64,000 nt of DNA from Lachnospiraceae bacterium (GTDB lineage: Bacteria > Bacillota > Clostridia > Lachnospirales > Lachnospiraceae). The stretch spans positions 173,349 through 237,348 of the forward strand of contig CAJTCV010000006.1 in assembly GCA_910574805.1 (NCBI GenBank). Reading direction: 5' to 3'. Shown piece after piece: positions 8,786-18,131 of this stretch. How positions within the stretch are numbered: position 1 is the stretch's first letter; every line of letters begins with the position of its first letter. The notes beneath the pieces were generated by a model. That model was not told the DNA's origin, made no database searches, and saw nothing but the letters and a program-made list of their open reading frames with translations. Position numbers and translations under genes: made by a program.

Positions 8786-10474
8786 ATGGGATTTAAAACT
8801 GACATCGAGATCGCTCAGGAATGTGAGATGAGACCGATCACCGAGATCGCAGCCAAAGCAGGGATCGACGACAAGTATCTGGAGCAGTACGGCAAGTACA
8901 AGGCAAAGATCGACTACAACCTGCTCAAGGCATCAGATGCTCCCAACGGCAAGCTGATCCTCGTTACCGCGATCAACCCGACTCCCGCAGGAGAGGGCAA
9001 GACTACCACGACCGTAGGTCTGGCAGACGGTATGCAGAAGCTCGGCAAGAAGGTCATGGTCGCTCTTCGTGAGCCGTCCCTCGGACCGGTCTTCGGTGTA
9101 AAAGGCGGCGCTGCAGGCGGCGGTTACGCACAGGTCGTTCCTATGGAAGATATCAACCTTCACTTCACCGGTGACTTCCATGCGATCGGCGCAGCAAACA
9201 ACCTGCTGGCAGCTATGATTGACAACCATATTTTCCAGGGCAACGATCTGAACATCGACCCCAGAAAGATCACCTGGAGAAGATGCGTGGATATGAATGA
9301 CCGTCAGCTTCGTAATGTAGTGGATGGCCTTGGCGGAAAGACCAACGGTATGCCGAGAGAAGACGGCTATGACATCACCGTTGCATCCGAGATTATGGCA
9401 GTTCTGTGTCTGGCAAGCGATATCCTTGACCTGAAGAAGAGACTGGCAAGAATTATCGTTGGTTACACAAGAGGCAAAGCTTCCGAGCAGAAACCGGTAA
9501 CGGCAGGCGATCTGCATGCAGAAGGCGCTATGGCAGCTCTTCTGAAGGATGCTCTGAAACCGAATCTGGTTCAGACTCTGGAAGGCGTACCGGCAATCGT
9601 TCACGGCGGACCGTTCGCAAACATCGCTCATGGATGTAACTCTGTGACCGCTACCAAGATGGCTCTGAAATTATCCGACTATACCATCACAGAGGCAGGC
9701 TTCGGCGCTGACCTCGGTGCTGAGAAATTCCTGGATATCAAGTGCCGTATGGCAGGCCTGAAACCCAACGCAGTCGTAGTCGTTGCTACCGTACGTGCTC
9801 TGAAGTACAACGGCGGCGTTCCGAAGGCTGATCTCAACAATGAGAACCTGGAAGCACTTGAGAAAGGTCTTCCGAACCTTCTGAAGCATGTGAGCAACAT
9901 CACTAATGTATACAAACTTCCGTGTGTGGTTGCCATCAACGCATTCCCGACCGATACCAAGGCAGAGCTTGACCTGGTAGAGGCAAAATGTAAAGAGCTG
10001 GGCGTTAACGTTGCTCTGTCCGAGGTTTGGGCAAAAGGCGGCGACGGCGGCGTGAAACTGGCAGAAGAAGTACTTCGTCTGGTTGAACAGCCCAACGACT
10101 TCACCTTCTCCTATGAGCTGGAAGGCACCTCCATCGAAGATAAGCTGAACGCAATCGTTCAGAAGATCTACGGCGGAAGCAGAGTTGTCCTGACTGCAAA
10201 CGCTCAGAAGCAGGCAAAAGAGCTGGAAGATCTTGGGTTCGGCAACTGCCCGATCTGTGTGGCTAAGACTCAGTACAGCCTTACCGACGATCAGACCAAG
10301 CTCGGCGCTCCCACCGGATTTGAAGTTACTGTACGTAATCTGAAGATCTCCGCAGGCGCAGGTTTCATCGTAGCTTTGACCGGCGAGATCATGACGATGC
10401 CCGGTCTTCCGAAGGTTCCGGCTGCTGAGAGAATCGATGTGGACGAGACCGGTAAGATCACCGGACTGTTCTAA
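8786..10474 (+). CDS. fhs: Formate--tetrahydrofolate ligase
   Basis: Fhs activates formate with ATP and tetrahydrofolate to 10-formyl-THF, the first folate step of the methyl branch. The 562 residues are full length. The P-loop-like [12 protein letters not shown] lies near residues 63-75, followed by EPSLGPVFG and the glycine-rich [11 protein letters not shown] segment typical of the family. The ribosome site is AAAGGAG. It heads the fhs-fchA-folD unit under its own promoter and Rex-like operator, separate from the acs genes. A stem-loop separates it from fchA. Confidence 0.97.
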   Translation: MGFKTDIEIAQECEMRPITEIAAKAGIDDKYLEQYGKYKAKIDYNLLKASDAPNGKLILVTAINPTPAGEGKTTTTVGLADGMQKLGKKVMVALREPSLGPVFGVKGGAAGGGYAQVVPMEDINLHFTGDFHAIGAANNLLAAMIDNHIFQGNDLNIDPRKITWRRCVDMNDRQLRNVVDGLGGKTNGMPREDGYDITVASEIMAVLCLASDILDLKKRLARIIVGYTRGKASEQKPVTAGDLHAEGAMAALLKDALKPNLVQTLEGVPAIVHGGPFANIAHGCNSVTATKMALKLSDYTITEAGFGADLGAEKFLDIKCRMAGLKPNAVVVVATVRALKYNGGVPKADLNNENLEALEKGLPNLLKHVSNITNVYKLPCVVAINAFPTDTKAELDLVEAKCKELGVNVALSEVWAKGGDGGVKLAEEVLRLVEQPNDFTFSYELEGTSIEDKLNAIVQKIYGGSRVVLTANAQKQAKELEDLGFGNCPICVAKTQYSLTDDQTKLGAPTGFEVTVRNLKISAGAGFIVALTGEIMTMPGLPKVPAAERIDVDETGKITGLF

Positions 10475-10499
10475 GCAGATTTACATAAGGATCAGTCAT

Positions 10500-10541
10500 A
10501 TGACAGCAAGCAGGGAATGTATGTTCCCTGCTCACTGTCAT
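10500..10541 (+). other. Long hairpin between fhs and fchA
   Basis: Two stacked stems, ATGACAG/CTGTCAT and GCAGGGAA/TTCCCTGC, surround a 6-nt loop. No T-run follows. It is likely an mRNA-stabilising or processing structure that sets different levels of fhs and fchA. Confidence 0.45.
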
Positions 10542-10642
10542 GTATACGCATGCCTGCCGGACCGGTGAAGCGTTTTCCCCCGGCGGCCATGCGGATCAAG
10601 TGGGATTTCCTGCATTTTATTGATATTTTATGGAGGTAATAT

Positions 10643-11272
10643 ATGGGATTCACAAAAGGAACCTGTGAAGAATTTGTAGATGTACTGGCATCAAAGGCTC
10701 CGGTCCCGGGCGGCGGCGGCGCATCCGCTCTGGTTGGCGCCATCGGCATGGCTCTTGGCAACATGGTGGGCAGCCTGACTGTGGGCAAGAAAAAATATGC
10801 GGATGTGGAAGCAGACATCATCGCAATGAAAGAAAAGGCGACTGCGCTCCAGGCAGATTTTCTCCGTCTGGTAGAAGCGGATGCAGAGGCATTTGAACCC
10901 CTTTCCAAAGCATACGGCATGCCCAGAGAGACGGAGGAAGAGAAAGCTGAGAAGGCACGGGTTATGGCAATCGTCCTGAAGGATGCATGTGCGGTTCCCA
11001 TGGAAATCATGGAGAAATGCTGCGAAGCCATCGACGTGATTGAGGAATTTGCGGCAAAGGGTTCTGCGCTTGCAATCTCGGATGCAGGCGTTGGCGTGGT
11101 CTTCTGTAAGGCAGCGCTTCTGGGAGCATCCCTGAATGTATTCATCAATACCAAGTCCATGGCGGATAAGGAATATGCGGCATCCCTGAACGAGAAGGCA
11201 GATAAGATGATCGCGGACTACAGCAAAAAGGCAGATGAGATCTTTGCTGCAGTCAATGCAAGGTTGAGATAA
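10643..11272 (+). CDS. fchA: Methenyltetrahydrofolate cyclohydrolase (FchA, cyclodeaminase family)
   Basis: FchA interconverts 10-formyl-THF and 5,10-methenyl-THF. The 209-residue all-helical protein belongs to the formiminotransferase-cyclodeaminase C-terminal family, with the signature PVPGGGGASAL near residues 20-30. The start follows TGGAGG. It lies between fhs and folD, exactly the order of the reactions. Its presence is meaningful because the neighbouring FolD has lost residues needed for this cyclohydrolase step, so FchA is probably the only cyclohydrolase of this cluster. Confidence 0.92.
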   Translation: MGFTKGTCEEFVDVLASKAPVPGGGGASALVGAIGMALGNMVGSLTVGKKKYADVEADIIAMKEKATALQADFLRLVEADAEAFEPLSKAYGMPRETEEEKAEKARVMAIVLKDACAVPMEIMEKCCEAIDVIEEFAAKGSALAISDAGVGVVFCKAALLGASLNVFINTKSMADKEYAASLNEKADKMIADYSKKADEIFAAVNARLR

Positions 11273-11385
11273 TAAAACAGTATCGCTCCGGACTGTGTGT
11301 CCTGCGACCCCGGGCAGTTATTTCTGGAGACCGGGGCAGGGATGAGGAAGGAAAGATGCGGATTTGTAATAGGAGATAAGCTGGT

Positions 11386-12237
11386 ATGGCAAAACAATTA
11401 TTAGGCAAAGAAGTAACTGCTGCGCTGAATGAGCGTATTAAAGCGGATGTGGCGGCCCTGAACGCAAAAGGAGTAAAACCGACCCTTGGTATTATTCGTG
11501 TGGGCGAGAGACCGGATGACCTGTCCTATGAGAGAGGGGCAACCAAGAGATGCGAGACTCTTGGAGTAGAATATAAGAAATACCTGCTTCCGGCAGATGT
11601 AAGCCAGGAAGAGCTTCTGAAGGTTGTGGATGAGGTGAATAAGGATGAGAACATTCACGGCGTTCTTATGTTCCGTCCTCTTCCGAAGCATATCGATCAG
11701 ACTCTGGTAGAGAATGCCCTGGCTGCAGATAAGGATGTGGACTGCCAGACCGACGCATCCCTTGGCGGCGTGTTCACCGGCAAAAAGGTCGGCTTCCCGC
11801 CCTGTACGCCTCAGGCATGTATGGAGATCCTGGATCACTACGGGATCGACTGTACCGGTAAGAAGGCAGTTGTCATCGGACGTTCCCTGGTTGTGGGAAA
11901 ACCGGCGGCACAGATGCTGATCAAGAAGAATGCGACCGTCACCACCTGTCATACAAGAACCATCGATATGCCGTCCGTGGCGAGAGAAGGTGAGATCCTG
12001 ATCGTAGCGGCAGGACGTGCAGGTGTCGTAGGCGCAGAGTATGTATCTCCGGGCCAGATCGTTATTGATGTAGGTATTAATGTAAACGAAGAAGGCAAGC
12101 TCTGCGGCGATGTGGATTACGCAGCAGTAGAGCCGATTGTAGAAGCAATCACCCCCGTACCGGGTGGAGTAGGAAGTGTTACCACCTCTGTGCTGGTAGG
12201 ACATGTGGTGGAAGCTGCCATGAGAAAATTCGCATAA
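11386..12237 (+). CDS. folD: Methylenetetrahydrofolate dehydrogenase (FolD family, probably monofunctional)
   Basis: This FolD-family enzyme oxidises or reduces between methylene- and methenyl-THF with a pyridine nucleotide. The 283 residues are normal, and the nucleotide-binding GRSLVVGKPAAQML and the C-terminal TPVPGGVGSVT are intact. In bifunctional FolD the cyclohydrolase centre uses a Lys four residues after a conserved Tyr, and a Gln in VQLPLP. Here these are Ala52 (after Tyr48) and Phe96. I infer that only the dehydrogenase remains. The ribosome site AATAGGAGATA is 9 nt before the ATG, and a clear terminator follows. Confidence 0.92.
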   Translation: MAKQLLGKEVTAALNERIKADVAALNAKGVKPTLGIIRVGERPDDLSYERGATKRCETLGVEYKKYLLPADVSQEELLKVVDEVNKDENIHGVLMFRPLPKHIDQTLVENALAADKDVDCQTDASLGGVFTGKKVGFPPCTPQACMEILDHYGIDCTGKKAVVIGRSLVVGKPAAQMLIKKNATVTTCHTRTIDMPSVAREGEILIVAAGRAGVVGAEYVSPGQIVIDVGINVNEEGKLCGDVDYAAVEPIVEAITPVPGGVGSVTTSVLVGHVVEAAMRKFA

Positions 12238-12267
12238 TTTTTCAAATACGTATTGGTATGCAGAGCA

Positions 12268-12317
12268 GGCTGCCGTAAAGCATGGGAAAGGTCCCGGGAT
12301 TTTGCGGCGGCCTTTTT
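12268..12317 (+). terminator. Terminator after folD
   Basis: GGCTGCCGTAAA pairs with TTTGCGGCGGCC around an inner small hairpin and is followed by TTTTT. It closes the fhs-fchA-folD unit. Confidence 0.8.
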
Positions 12318-12365
12318 GCGCCCCTGTCAGTCAGGTGATCGAAGTCTGTCATAAGAAATCAGAAA

Positions 12366-12394
12366 TTGACAGAAATATCGGATAAGGCTATACT
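12366..12394 (+). promoter_or_regulatory. Sigma-A promoter of the CdaR-like regulator
   Basis: TTGACA (12366-12371) and TATACT (12389-12394) are separated by exactly 17 bp, 33 bp before the start codon at 12427. Confidence 0.75.
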
Positions 12395-12426
12395 AAAATC
12401 ATAGAGAATGGAACAGAGGATAACAT

Positions 12427-13983
12427 ATGAGAATCAGCATGCAGATTCTGGCGGACCGACTGAGACAGAATTATCCGGATTGTCAGCTTGGGAGGATGTC
12501 GGAGGAGATGAGTCTGAAGCGCCCGCTCTTCTATCAGAACGGGACCGATTTCAAGAAGAATAAAGTATATATCGTAAGAGAGGCCGATGTGACCGGCTCC
12601 ATGCTGGAAAATCACGGGGATAATCTGCTTCTGATCGTGGGAAACGGATTCTGGCACGGAACAGATGATTTTTTCGGCACCTGCTTCTTTCCGTGCAGCG
12701 TCAATGCAGAGGAACTGTTCAATACCGTTCAGAGGATTTTTGATACCTATGACGCGTGGGACGAGCGTATGCAGAACCTGGCACTGTCGGAACGCACTCT
12801 GAAAACCCTTCTGGACGGTTCTCACCGGATCTTTCACAATCCTATCATGGTCAGTACCACCGGGGGGTTTGTCATCGATTACAGCAGCCTTCTGGATGCC
12901 ATGCCGGAATTTCAGGAGATCCTGCAGCACAATAAGGTGACCGTATATGAAAATGAGGATCGGGCGCCCGGAGTGCCTCTGGAGGTGACGCACTATGAGG
13001 ACCCCATTACACAAAAGCAGAATCTGTTTGTGGATATCTACGACAAGAACCGATACAGATACCGGGTTATCCTGGTGGAGGCGACCAGAAAGCTGAAGGT
13101 CTATGACGAGTATCTGCTGCTTCATCTGGCCAAATATGTACAGCAGATGCTGGAAAAATATACGGTGCTCCAGTCGGATATCAGCTATACGCTGGACCGG
13201 CTGCTGTCCAATATCCTGACGGAAGAACACATGGATCAGACTTCCATGGAGGCGAGGTTCGAAAATTTCCACTGGAAAGAAAACCACACCTATTTCTGTA
13301 TGAATATCCACGTGTCCACGGTGGACCGGCAGAATCTGACGGTGATCCGGTTCATCTGCCATCAGATCGAAAGTCTTATGAAAGGGTGCTGCGCCTTTTT
13401 GCTGGAAGAGAATATTGTGGTTTATGTGAACCTGAACCGCAGCGGAAAGACCCTGGAGGAAGCAGTCCGGACCATGACGGTATTTCTGAAGGACAGCTAT
13501 CTGAAGGCCGGTATCAGTTATGAGTTCACCGGACTGCAGTCGCTGAAGCAGTACTATCTCCAGTCCAGGATTGCGCTCAGGGAAGGGATGAAACGCTATC
13601 CGCTGCGATGGGTTAACCGTTTTGAAGATATCGCGCTGGATTATCTGATGGGAAAATGCACGGAGAAGCTGAAGCCCCGGGTGGTATGCAGCCGTGCGGT
13701 TCTGACGCTCCGGGACTATGACCGGGAACATAAGACAGATTACTTTGAGACGCTGCGCACCTACATCTGCTGCCAGATGAATGCAGTGAAGGCGGCAAAG
13801 GCTCTGTTTATCCACCGGAGTACATTTTTATACCGGATGGCGCATATCCGGGAAATGGTGCATATAGATCTGGAGGATCCGGATCAGCTTCTGTATCTGC
13901 TTCTGACCTGCAAGCTGTTGGAGAAGGAAGAGCAGGAAACGTCAGGTGCAGTGCCCGGTTCATCGCCTGACGGGACAAAATAG
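12427..13983 (+). CDS. PucR/CdaR-type transcriptional regulator
   Basis: A 518-residue regulator. The C-terminal 60 residues carry the helix-turn-helix of the PucR/CdaR type (NAVKAAKALFIHRSTFLYRM), preceded by a LRTY segment. The central region resembles the GGDEF-like domain of CdaR proteins. The N-terminal 250 residues are a probable ligand-sensing part that I cannot name. It has its own strong promoter and is followed 19 bp later by the two-component locus, so it may be co-transcribed with it. Its targets could be that locus or the upstream folate genes; the sequence does not decide. Confidence 0.82.
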   Translation: MRISMQILADRLRQNYPDCQLGRMSEEMSLKRPLFYQNGTDFKKNKVYIVREADVTGSMLENHGDNLLLIVGNGFWHGTDDFFGTCFFPCSVNAEELFNTVQRIFDTYDAWDERMQNLALSERTLKTLLDGSHRIFHNPIMVSTTGGFVIDYSSLLDAMPEFQEILQHNKVTVYENEDRAPGVPLEVTHYEDPITQKQNLFVDIYDKNRYRYRVILVEATRKLKVYDEYLLLHLAKYVQQMLEKYTVLQSDISYTLDRLLSNILTEEHMDQTSMEARFENFHWKENHTYFCMNIHVSTVDRQNLTVIRFICHQIESLMKGCCAFLLEENIVVYVNLNRSGKTLEEAVRTMTVFLKDSYLKAGISYEFTGLQSLKQYYLQSRIALREGMKRYPLRWVNRFEDIALDYLMGKCTEKLKPRVVCSRAVLTLRDYDREHKTDYFETLRTYICCQMNAVKAAKALFIHRSTFLYRMAHIREMVHIDLEDPDQLLYLLLTCKLLEKEEQETSGAVPGSSPDGTK

Positions 13984-14002
13984 TACAAAAAGGAGAAGCT
14001 GT

Positions 14003-15100
14003 ATGCTGCACAGATCAGGAATACGGAAGATCTGCCTTCTGTTCCTGCTGTCTCTTGCGGGGAGCCTGCCCCTGCGGGCGGAGGCCTCAGAACCCCGGGA
14101 GTCTGCGGAGCAGTACCGACAGTATCAGGCCCGGTTTGACGGGCTGGAACGGGTGGATGAAATTGAAGAAGCGGGATATCGGGTCCTTGAAGAGCAGGTA
14201 TTTCCTGTCACGCCGGAGAGTTTCGGGACGGAAGAGCTGACGCTGATTCCCGCCATGAATGATACCTGGAAACGGCTGGCACTTTTTATCGCAGATGCCG
14301 AAGGACAGATCCGGTATAAATGCAGCCAGCTGGAGACCAACGAATGTGCGCCGGGACAGATGCGTCAGCTGACCATGGACATCGCTTCCGTGGCTTTTGC
14401 CGATGTAAATCATGACCGGAAGACAGATATTATACTCATCACCCGGTGTGTAAATCCAGAAGGACCTTATGCAGGGATCCCGTATAAGGTAGGCGATGTG
14501 CTGTTTCAGGGGGACGGTACATTCTACCGGGACTGGCGTATATCCGACAAGATCAACCGGTTCAGCATGAACAAAAGCGCCAATTATATTATTACATTTG
14601 TGAGGGACGGAAGGTCCGCAGAATTTCTCTATACCGCATCGACGCTGGAAGAACTGCTGGCGGAGGGCTTTACGATCATTGAAGAACAGTGCTATACGAG
14701 AGATTTTGAGAAGCTGGGCCGCTTAAGGGTCGTACCGGGGACGGTGAAAATATCGGCTTATGAGATCTTTATGATCTATCTGGTCAATGAAAACGGAGAT
14801 ATTATATGGAGCTTTCAACCCATGGGAGACTATGACAGTCTGTATTCCCTGAGGAGCGTCATGGGGAGAGATGTGGACGGGGACGGGTTGAAAGATCTGG
14901 TGGTGCTGGCAAGATACAGCATCGAGACGGAAGAACAGGAATCGCGGATAGAGAACAGGTGTTCGATCTACTATCAGAGGACAGGAGGATTTGATATTGA
15001 TACAGAATTTGAGAAGACGTATCAGTGTCAGGAGGAAGATACGATGGAGGATCTGATCTGGAAGATAAGAGAGTACTGGGGGTGGCAGGTGGAAGCATGA
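14003..15100 (+). CDS. Secreted FG-GAP/VCBS-like protein of a two-component locus
   Basis: A 365-residue protein with a signal peptide (basic start, then ICLLFLLSLAGSLPL and an Ala-x-Ala cleavage region). Two calcium-loop-like motifs of the FG-GAP/VCBS type are seen, DVNHDRKTDIILI and DVDGDGLKDLVVL, suggesting a small extracellular beta-propeller-like fold. The ATG at 14003 follows AAAGGAGAA. Its stop overlaps the response regulator start (ATGA), so the two are translationally coupled. I infer an extracytoplasmic sensing or accessory role for the adjacent kinase. Function unproven. Confidence 0.8.
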   Translation: MLHRSGIRKICLLFLLSLAGSLPLRAEASEPRESAEQYRQYQARFDGLERVDEIEEAGYRVLEEQVFPVTPESFGTEELTLIPAMNDTWKRLALFIADAEGQIRYKCSQLETNECAPGQMRQLTMDIASVAFADVNHDRKTDIILITRCVNPEGPYAGIPYKVGDVLFQGDGTFYRDWRISDKINRFSMNKSANYIITFVRDGRSAEFLYTASTLEELLAEGFTIIEEQCYTRDFEKLGRLRVVPGTVKISAYEIFMIYLVNENGDIIWSFQPMGDYDSLYSLRSVMGRDVDGDGLKDLVVLARYSIETEEQESRIENRCSIYYQRTGGFDIDTEFEKTYQCQEEDTMEDLIWKIREYWGWQVEA

Positions 15101-15750
15101 TACGGATACTGATCGTGGATGATGAAAAACCAATCTGTGATTTGATCGATATGAATCTGTCTGCGGCGGGATATGACTGCAGGAGCGTACAGGATGGCAT
15201 TGCCGCCATTGACCTGATCGAGAAGGAGGATTTTGATCTGATCCTCCTGGACATTATGCTGCCGGGAGCAGACGGATTTGATATTATGGAATATATAAAG
15301 CCGCTGAAAATTCCGGTTATCTTTATCACCGCCAGAAGCGATGTGCGGGACAAGGTGCGGGGACTGAAACTGGGGGCAGAGGATTATCTGGTAAAGCCGT
15401 TTGACGTGCTGGAGCTGGTGGCCAGGGTGGAGGTGGTGCTCCGGAGATTTCACAAGACAGAGAATATCCTGACGGCGGGAGATGTGACAGTAGATCTGGA
15501 AGCGCTGAAAGTGACAAGAGCGGGGCGCCCCATCGTGCTGACCAACAAGGAATACGGGCTTCTGGTACTGTTTATGCAGAATAAGAATGTGGCGCTCTTC
15601 AAGGAAACGCTCTATGAAAAGGTCTGGAAGGATGAATATATTGCAGACAGCCGGACGCTGGAGCTGCATGTGCAGAGACTGAGAAGAAAGATGGGCTGGG
15701 AGAAAAAACTGGTGGCAGTGTATAAGGTGGGCTACCGGCTGGAGATTTAG
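15097..15750 (+). CDS. OmpR/PhoB-family response regulator
   Basis: A 217-residue response regulator. The receiver domain (residues 1-118) has the acidic pair DDE, the phospho-acceptor Asp in LILLDIMLPG, the conserved Thr in FITA and the Lys in LVKPF. The C-terminal half is a winged-helix OmpR-type DNA-binding domain ending in the typical GYRLEI. The ATG at 15097 overlaps the previous stop, and the kinase begins 4 bp after its stop. Its likely target is the 11-bp GATG repeat array before the amidase gene at 18.0 kb. It is closely similar to the regulator at 39427. Confidence 0.95.
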   Translation: MIRILIVDDEKPICDLIDMNLSAAGYDCRSVQDGIAAIDLIEKEDFDLILLDIMLPGADGFDIMEYIKPLKIPVIFITARSDVRDKVRGLKLGAEDYLVKPFDVLELVARVEVVLRRFHKTENILTAGDVTVDLEALKVTRAGRPIVLTNKEYGLLVLFMQNKNVALFKETLYEKVWKDEYIADSRTLELHVQRLRRKMGWEKKLVAVYKVGYRLEI

Positions 15751-15753
15751 GGT

Positions 15754-17184
15754 ATGAAATTTTCCTATAAGATACTGCTTTGCAGCCTGATCACCATGGC
15801 TGCGGCCTTTGGGATCGGCGGGTATTTTTTTGTAAATGATGTGTTTCAGGCGTCACTGGAGCGGGAGATCGGGCAGGCGGCGGACGACAGCAGCATCCTG
15901 AAATTTGCCTTCGAGACGGCTGCTTTGAATATTCCGTCCAAATATGATATCCTTCAGAATTCTGTCATCGAGGAAATCGGGGGCAACCTGGAGAACAGCG
16001 GGCAGGGTTCCAGGCGCCTCCTGCGCCTGTGCGATGAGGATCAGAAGGTGCTCTATGCCAGTGACGGATTTCTGGGGGATACGGTGCTGCTGGGAGAGAT
16101 CCGGGAGCAGGTAAGGGCATATCAGATCATTCATCCGGACCGGCATTATTACATCCAGACCGGAGTCATGGTGAATGCGCTTGGCCGTACGCTCTATCTG
16201 GAGACCATGAAGGATGTGACGGACGTGTATGCAGAGAGGACCAGAGGCTTTGCCGTGTACCGGGGACTGACGATTCTGATCCTGGTCTGCTGTTCCATTG
16301 TCATGTATATCTTCTCCTACTGGCTTACCAAGCCCATCCGGATCCTGACCGGAGCGACGAAGAAAATGACGGCGGGAGACTACAGCTCCCGGGCAGAGCA
16401 GATCAGCAGCGATGAAATGGGACAGCTGACCATGGATTTCAACCATATGGCCAAGGTGGTGGAAGAGAATATTCATAAGCTGGAGGATGAGGTGCGGGCC
16501 AGAGAAGATTTTATTGCTGCATTTTCTCACGAACTGAAGACGCCTTTGACAGCGGTGATCGGGTATGCGGATATGCTGCGTTCGAGAAAGCTGGACGATG
16601 AGAAACATTTTCTGTCCGCCAATTACATTTATACAGAAGGAAAAAGGCTGGAAACCATGTCCCTGAGGCTGCTGGATATCATCGTGACCAGAAGGTACGA
16701 GCATGAGCCCCAAGATACAGAGGTGGATGAGCTGTTTGGTTATCTGAAGGACCTGTATGCAGAGCGGAATGAGGTTCCGGTCCTCTTCCGGTATGAGGCT
16801 GCGCGGATCCGCGTAGAAGCAAATCTGTTGAAATCGGTGCTTCTGAACCTGACGGACAATGCATGCAAGGCTTCTGAGCCCGGAGGCCCGGTGGAGGTCC
16901 GGGGAGAAGCAGGGGAGAACGGCTACTGCTTTCTGGTGGAGGATCACGGGGTCGGCATTCCTCCGGAGGAATGCCGGAAGATCACGGAGGCATTTTACAT
17001 GGTGGACAAATCCAGGTCCAGAAGTCACAACGGCGCGGGTCTTGGGCTTGCACTCTGCGTGGAGATCCTTAAGCTTCACGGGAGCAGTCTGGAGATCGAG
17101 AGTACGCCGGGAGAGGGAAGCTGCTTCTGGTTTGTGATTCCCTGGGAGGAGGTGTCGGCGGATGGAACGGCAGAAAAAACGTAA
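15754..17184 (+). CDS. Membrane histidine kinase (HAMP, HisKA, HATPase)
   Basis: A 476-residue sensor kinase with an N-terminal membrane helix, an extracytoplasmic domain of about 140 residues, a second helix (near residues 168-190), a HAMP linker, the dimerisation domain with phospho-acceptor His in FSHELKTPLTAVIGY, and a catalytic ATPase domain with the N-box LNLTDNA and G-boxes DHGVGI and GAGLGLAL. It follows the regulator directly and overlaps the next gene by 23 bp. The ITEAFYMVDKSR segment is identical in the kinase at 40080, so the two systems are sister copies. Confidence 0.94.
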   Translation: MKFSYKILLCSLITMAAAFGIGGYFFVNDVFQASLEREIGQAADDSSILKFAFETAALNIPSKYDILQNSVIEEIGGNLENSGQGSRRLLRLCDEDQKVLYASDGFLGDTVLLGEIREQVRAYQIIHPDRHYYIQTGVMVNALGRTLYLETMKDVTDVYAERTRGFAVYRGLTILILVCCSIVMYIFSYWLTKPIRILTGATKKMTAGDYSSRAEQISSDEMGQLTMDFNHMAKVVEENIHKLEDEVRAREDFIAAFSHELKTPLTAVIGYADMLRSRKLDDEKHFLSANYIYTEGKRLETMSLRLLDIIVTRRYEHEPQDTEVDELFGYLKDLYAERNEVPVLFRYEAARIRVEANLLKSVLLNLTDNACKASEPGGPVEVRGEAGENGYCFLVEDHGVGIPPEECRKITEAFYMVDKSRSRSHNGAGLGLALCVEILKLHGSSLEIESTPGEGSCFWFVIPWEEVSADGTAEKT

Positions 17185-17992
17185 CCTGGTGCTCCTGTCC
17201 CTGACTGCGCTGATTCTGCTGGCTTCGATCTTCGGGCCGGAGCAGATGGCCAGGTACAAAGACCAGGGCATGTTAAATGAGATTTCCGTGGAGGAAGCAG
17301 AACCTACGGCTGCAGGCTACCGTTATACGCTGAGCAGCAATGAAAAGCTCTGGCTTCTGTCTGAATGCCTGAAGCATCAGGTACTGCCGGAAAGCGAGCT
17401 GAGCGCCATGACCCACCTGGAGCCCTCCGGTGTGGATTATGAAGATCTTATGGGAACCTATGCTTTTGTGGTGAACCGGCAGGGGCCTTCCGGAAAGGAG
17501 ATTACTGACGACCGGATCTATGAGATCTGTAACCGGGAGATGGCGGAGCTGAAGGCGCAGGAGATATTGCCGGATGGTGTCCGGGAGGTAACGGCTGCTT
17601 CCTATGATGCTGTGCTTTATTCTGCCATTGATGTGCTGGAGCCGCAGAACAACCTGTCCGTGTGGAAGGTCAGTCTGTCCACCAGCCAACAGAATGCGGA
17701 TAAGACCAACCGGCTGATTGACGCCTATGTGGATGCAGCTACGGGGAAAATATACGGTTTCTATGTGCGCACGGAGGTCACCTGGGAGGAACTGGATCCG
17801 GAGCAGATCGCCGCATCCTGGAGCAGCTATCTGGGGCTTTCTGGACGGGAGCCGTATGAGGCGGAAAACCCGCTTCTGGAGACGGCCTCTGCATATGTGA
17901 AATACCGTTTTCCAGGGATGGAGGACAAAAGTATCGTGGTAACACTGGGGTTTTATGAAGGAATCAATGAGCTGTTTATAAAAATTGTATGA
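17162..17992 (+). CDS. Membrane-anchored extracytoplasmic protein of the two-component locus
   Basis: A 276-residue protein of unknown family. A short basic N-terminus and one hydrophobic helix (about residues 8-22) anchor it, and the rest is predicted to be outside the cell. The start overlaps the kinase gene by 23 bp with a GGAGGAGG-like ribosome site, so the two are coupled. It occupies the same place as the 317-residue protein at 41501 in the sister locus, and both have a Leu-Asn-[Glu/Gln] stretch just after the membrane helix. Homology between them is possible but not proven by eye. A role in modulating the kinase is inferred. Confidence 0.75.
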   Translation: MERQKKRNLVLLSLTALILLASIFGPEQMARYKDQGMLNEISVEEAEPTAAGYRYTLSSNEKLWLLSECLKHQVLPESELSAMTHLEPSGVDYEDLMGTYAFVVNRQGPSGKEITDDRIYEICNREMAELKAQEILPDGVREVTAASYDAVLYSAIDVLEPQNNLSVWKVSLSTSQQNADKTNRLIDAYVDAATGKIYGFYVRTEVTWEELDPEQIAASWSSYLGLSGREPYEAENPLLETASAYVKYRFPGMEDKSIVVTLGFYEGINELFIKIV

Positions 17993-18005
17993 TATTCCGG
18001 CGGAT

Positions 18006-18059
18006 GATGCAACTTTGATGCAGTTTGGATGGAATTTCGATGGGGGATGCGGGTATAGT
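18006..18059 (+). promoter_or_regulatory. Response-regulator binding array and promoter of the amidase gene
   Basis: GATG occurs at 18006, 18017, 18028 and 18039, exactly 11 bp apart, each followed by a T-rich half-turn. This is the direct-repeat geometry bound by PhoB/OmpR-type regulators. The last repeat overlaps where a -35 would be, and TATAGT lies at 18054-18059. The amidase gene starts 73 bp downstream. Confidence 0.7.
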
Positions 18060-18131
18060 GAGTATATGGAATACAGAGCAGCGGTATCAGATGAAGCAGA
18101 TACTGTTTTGAGATAAAAGGGGCGGATACAG

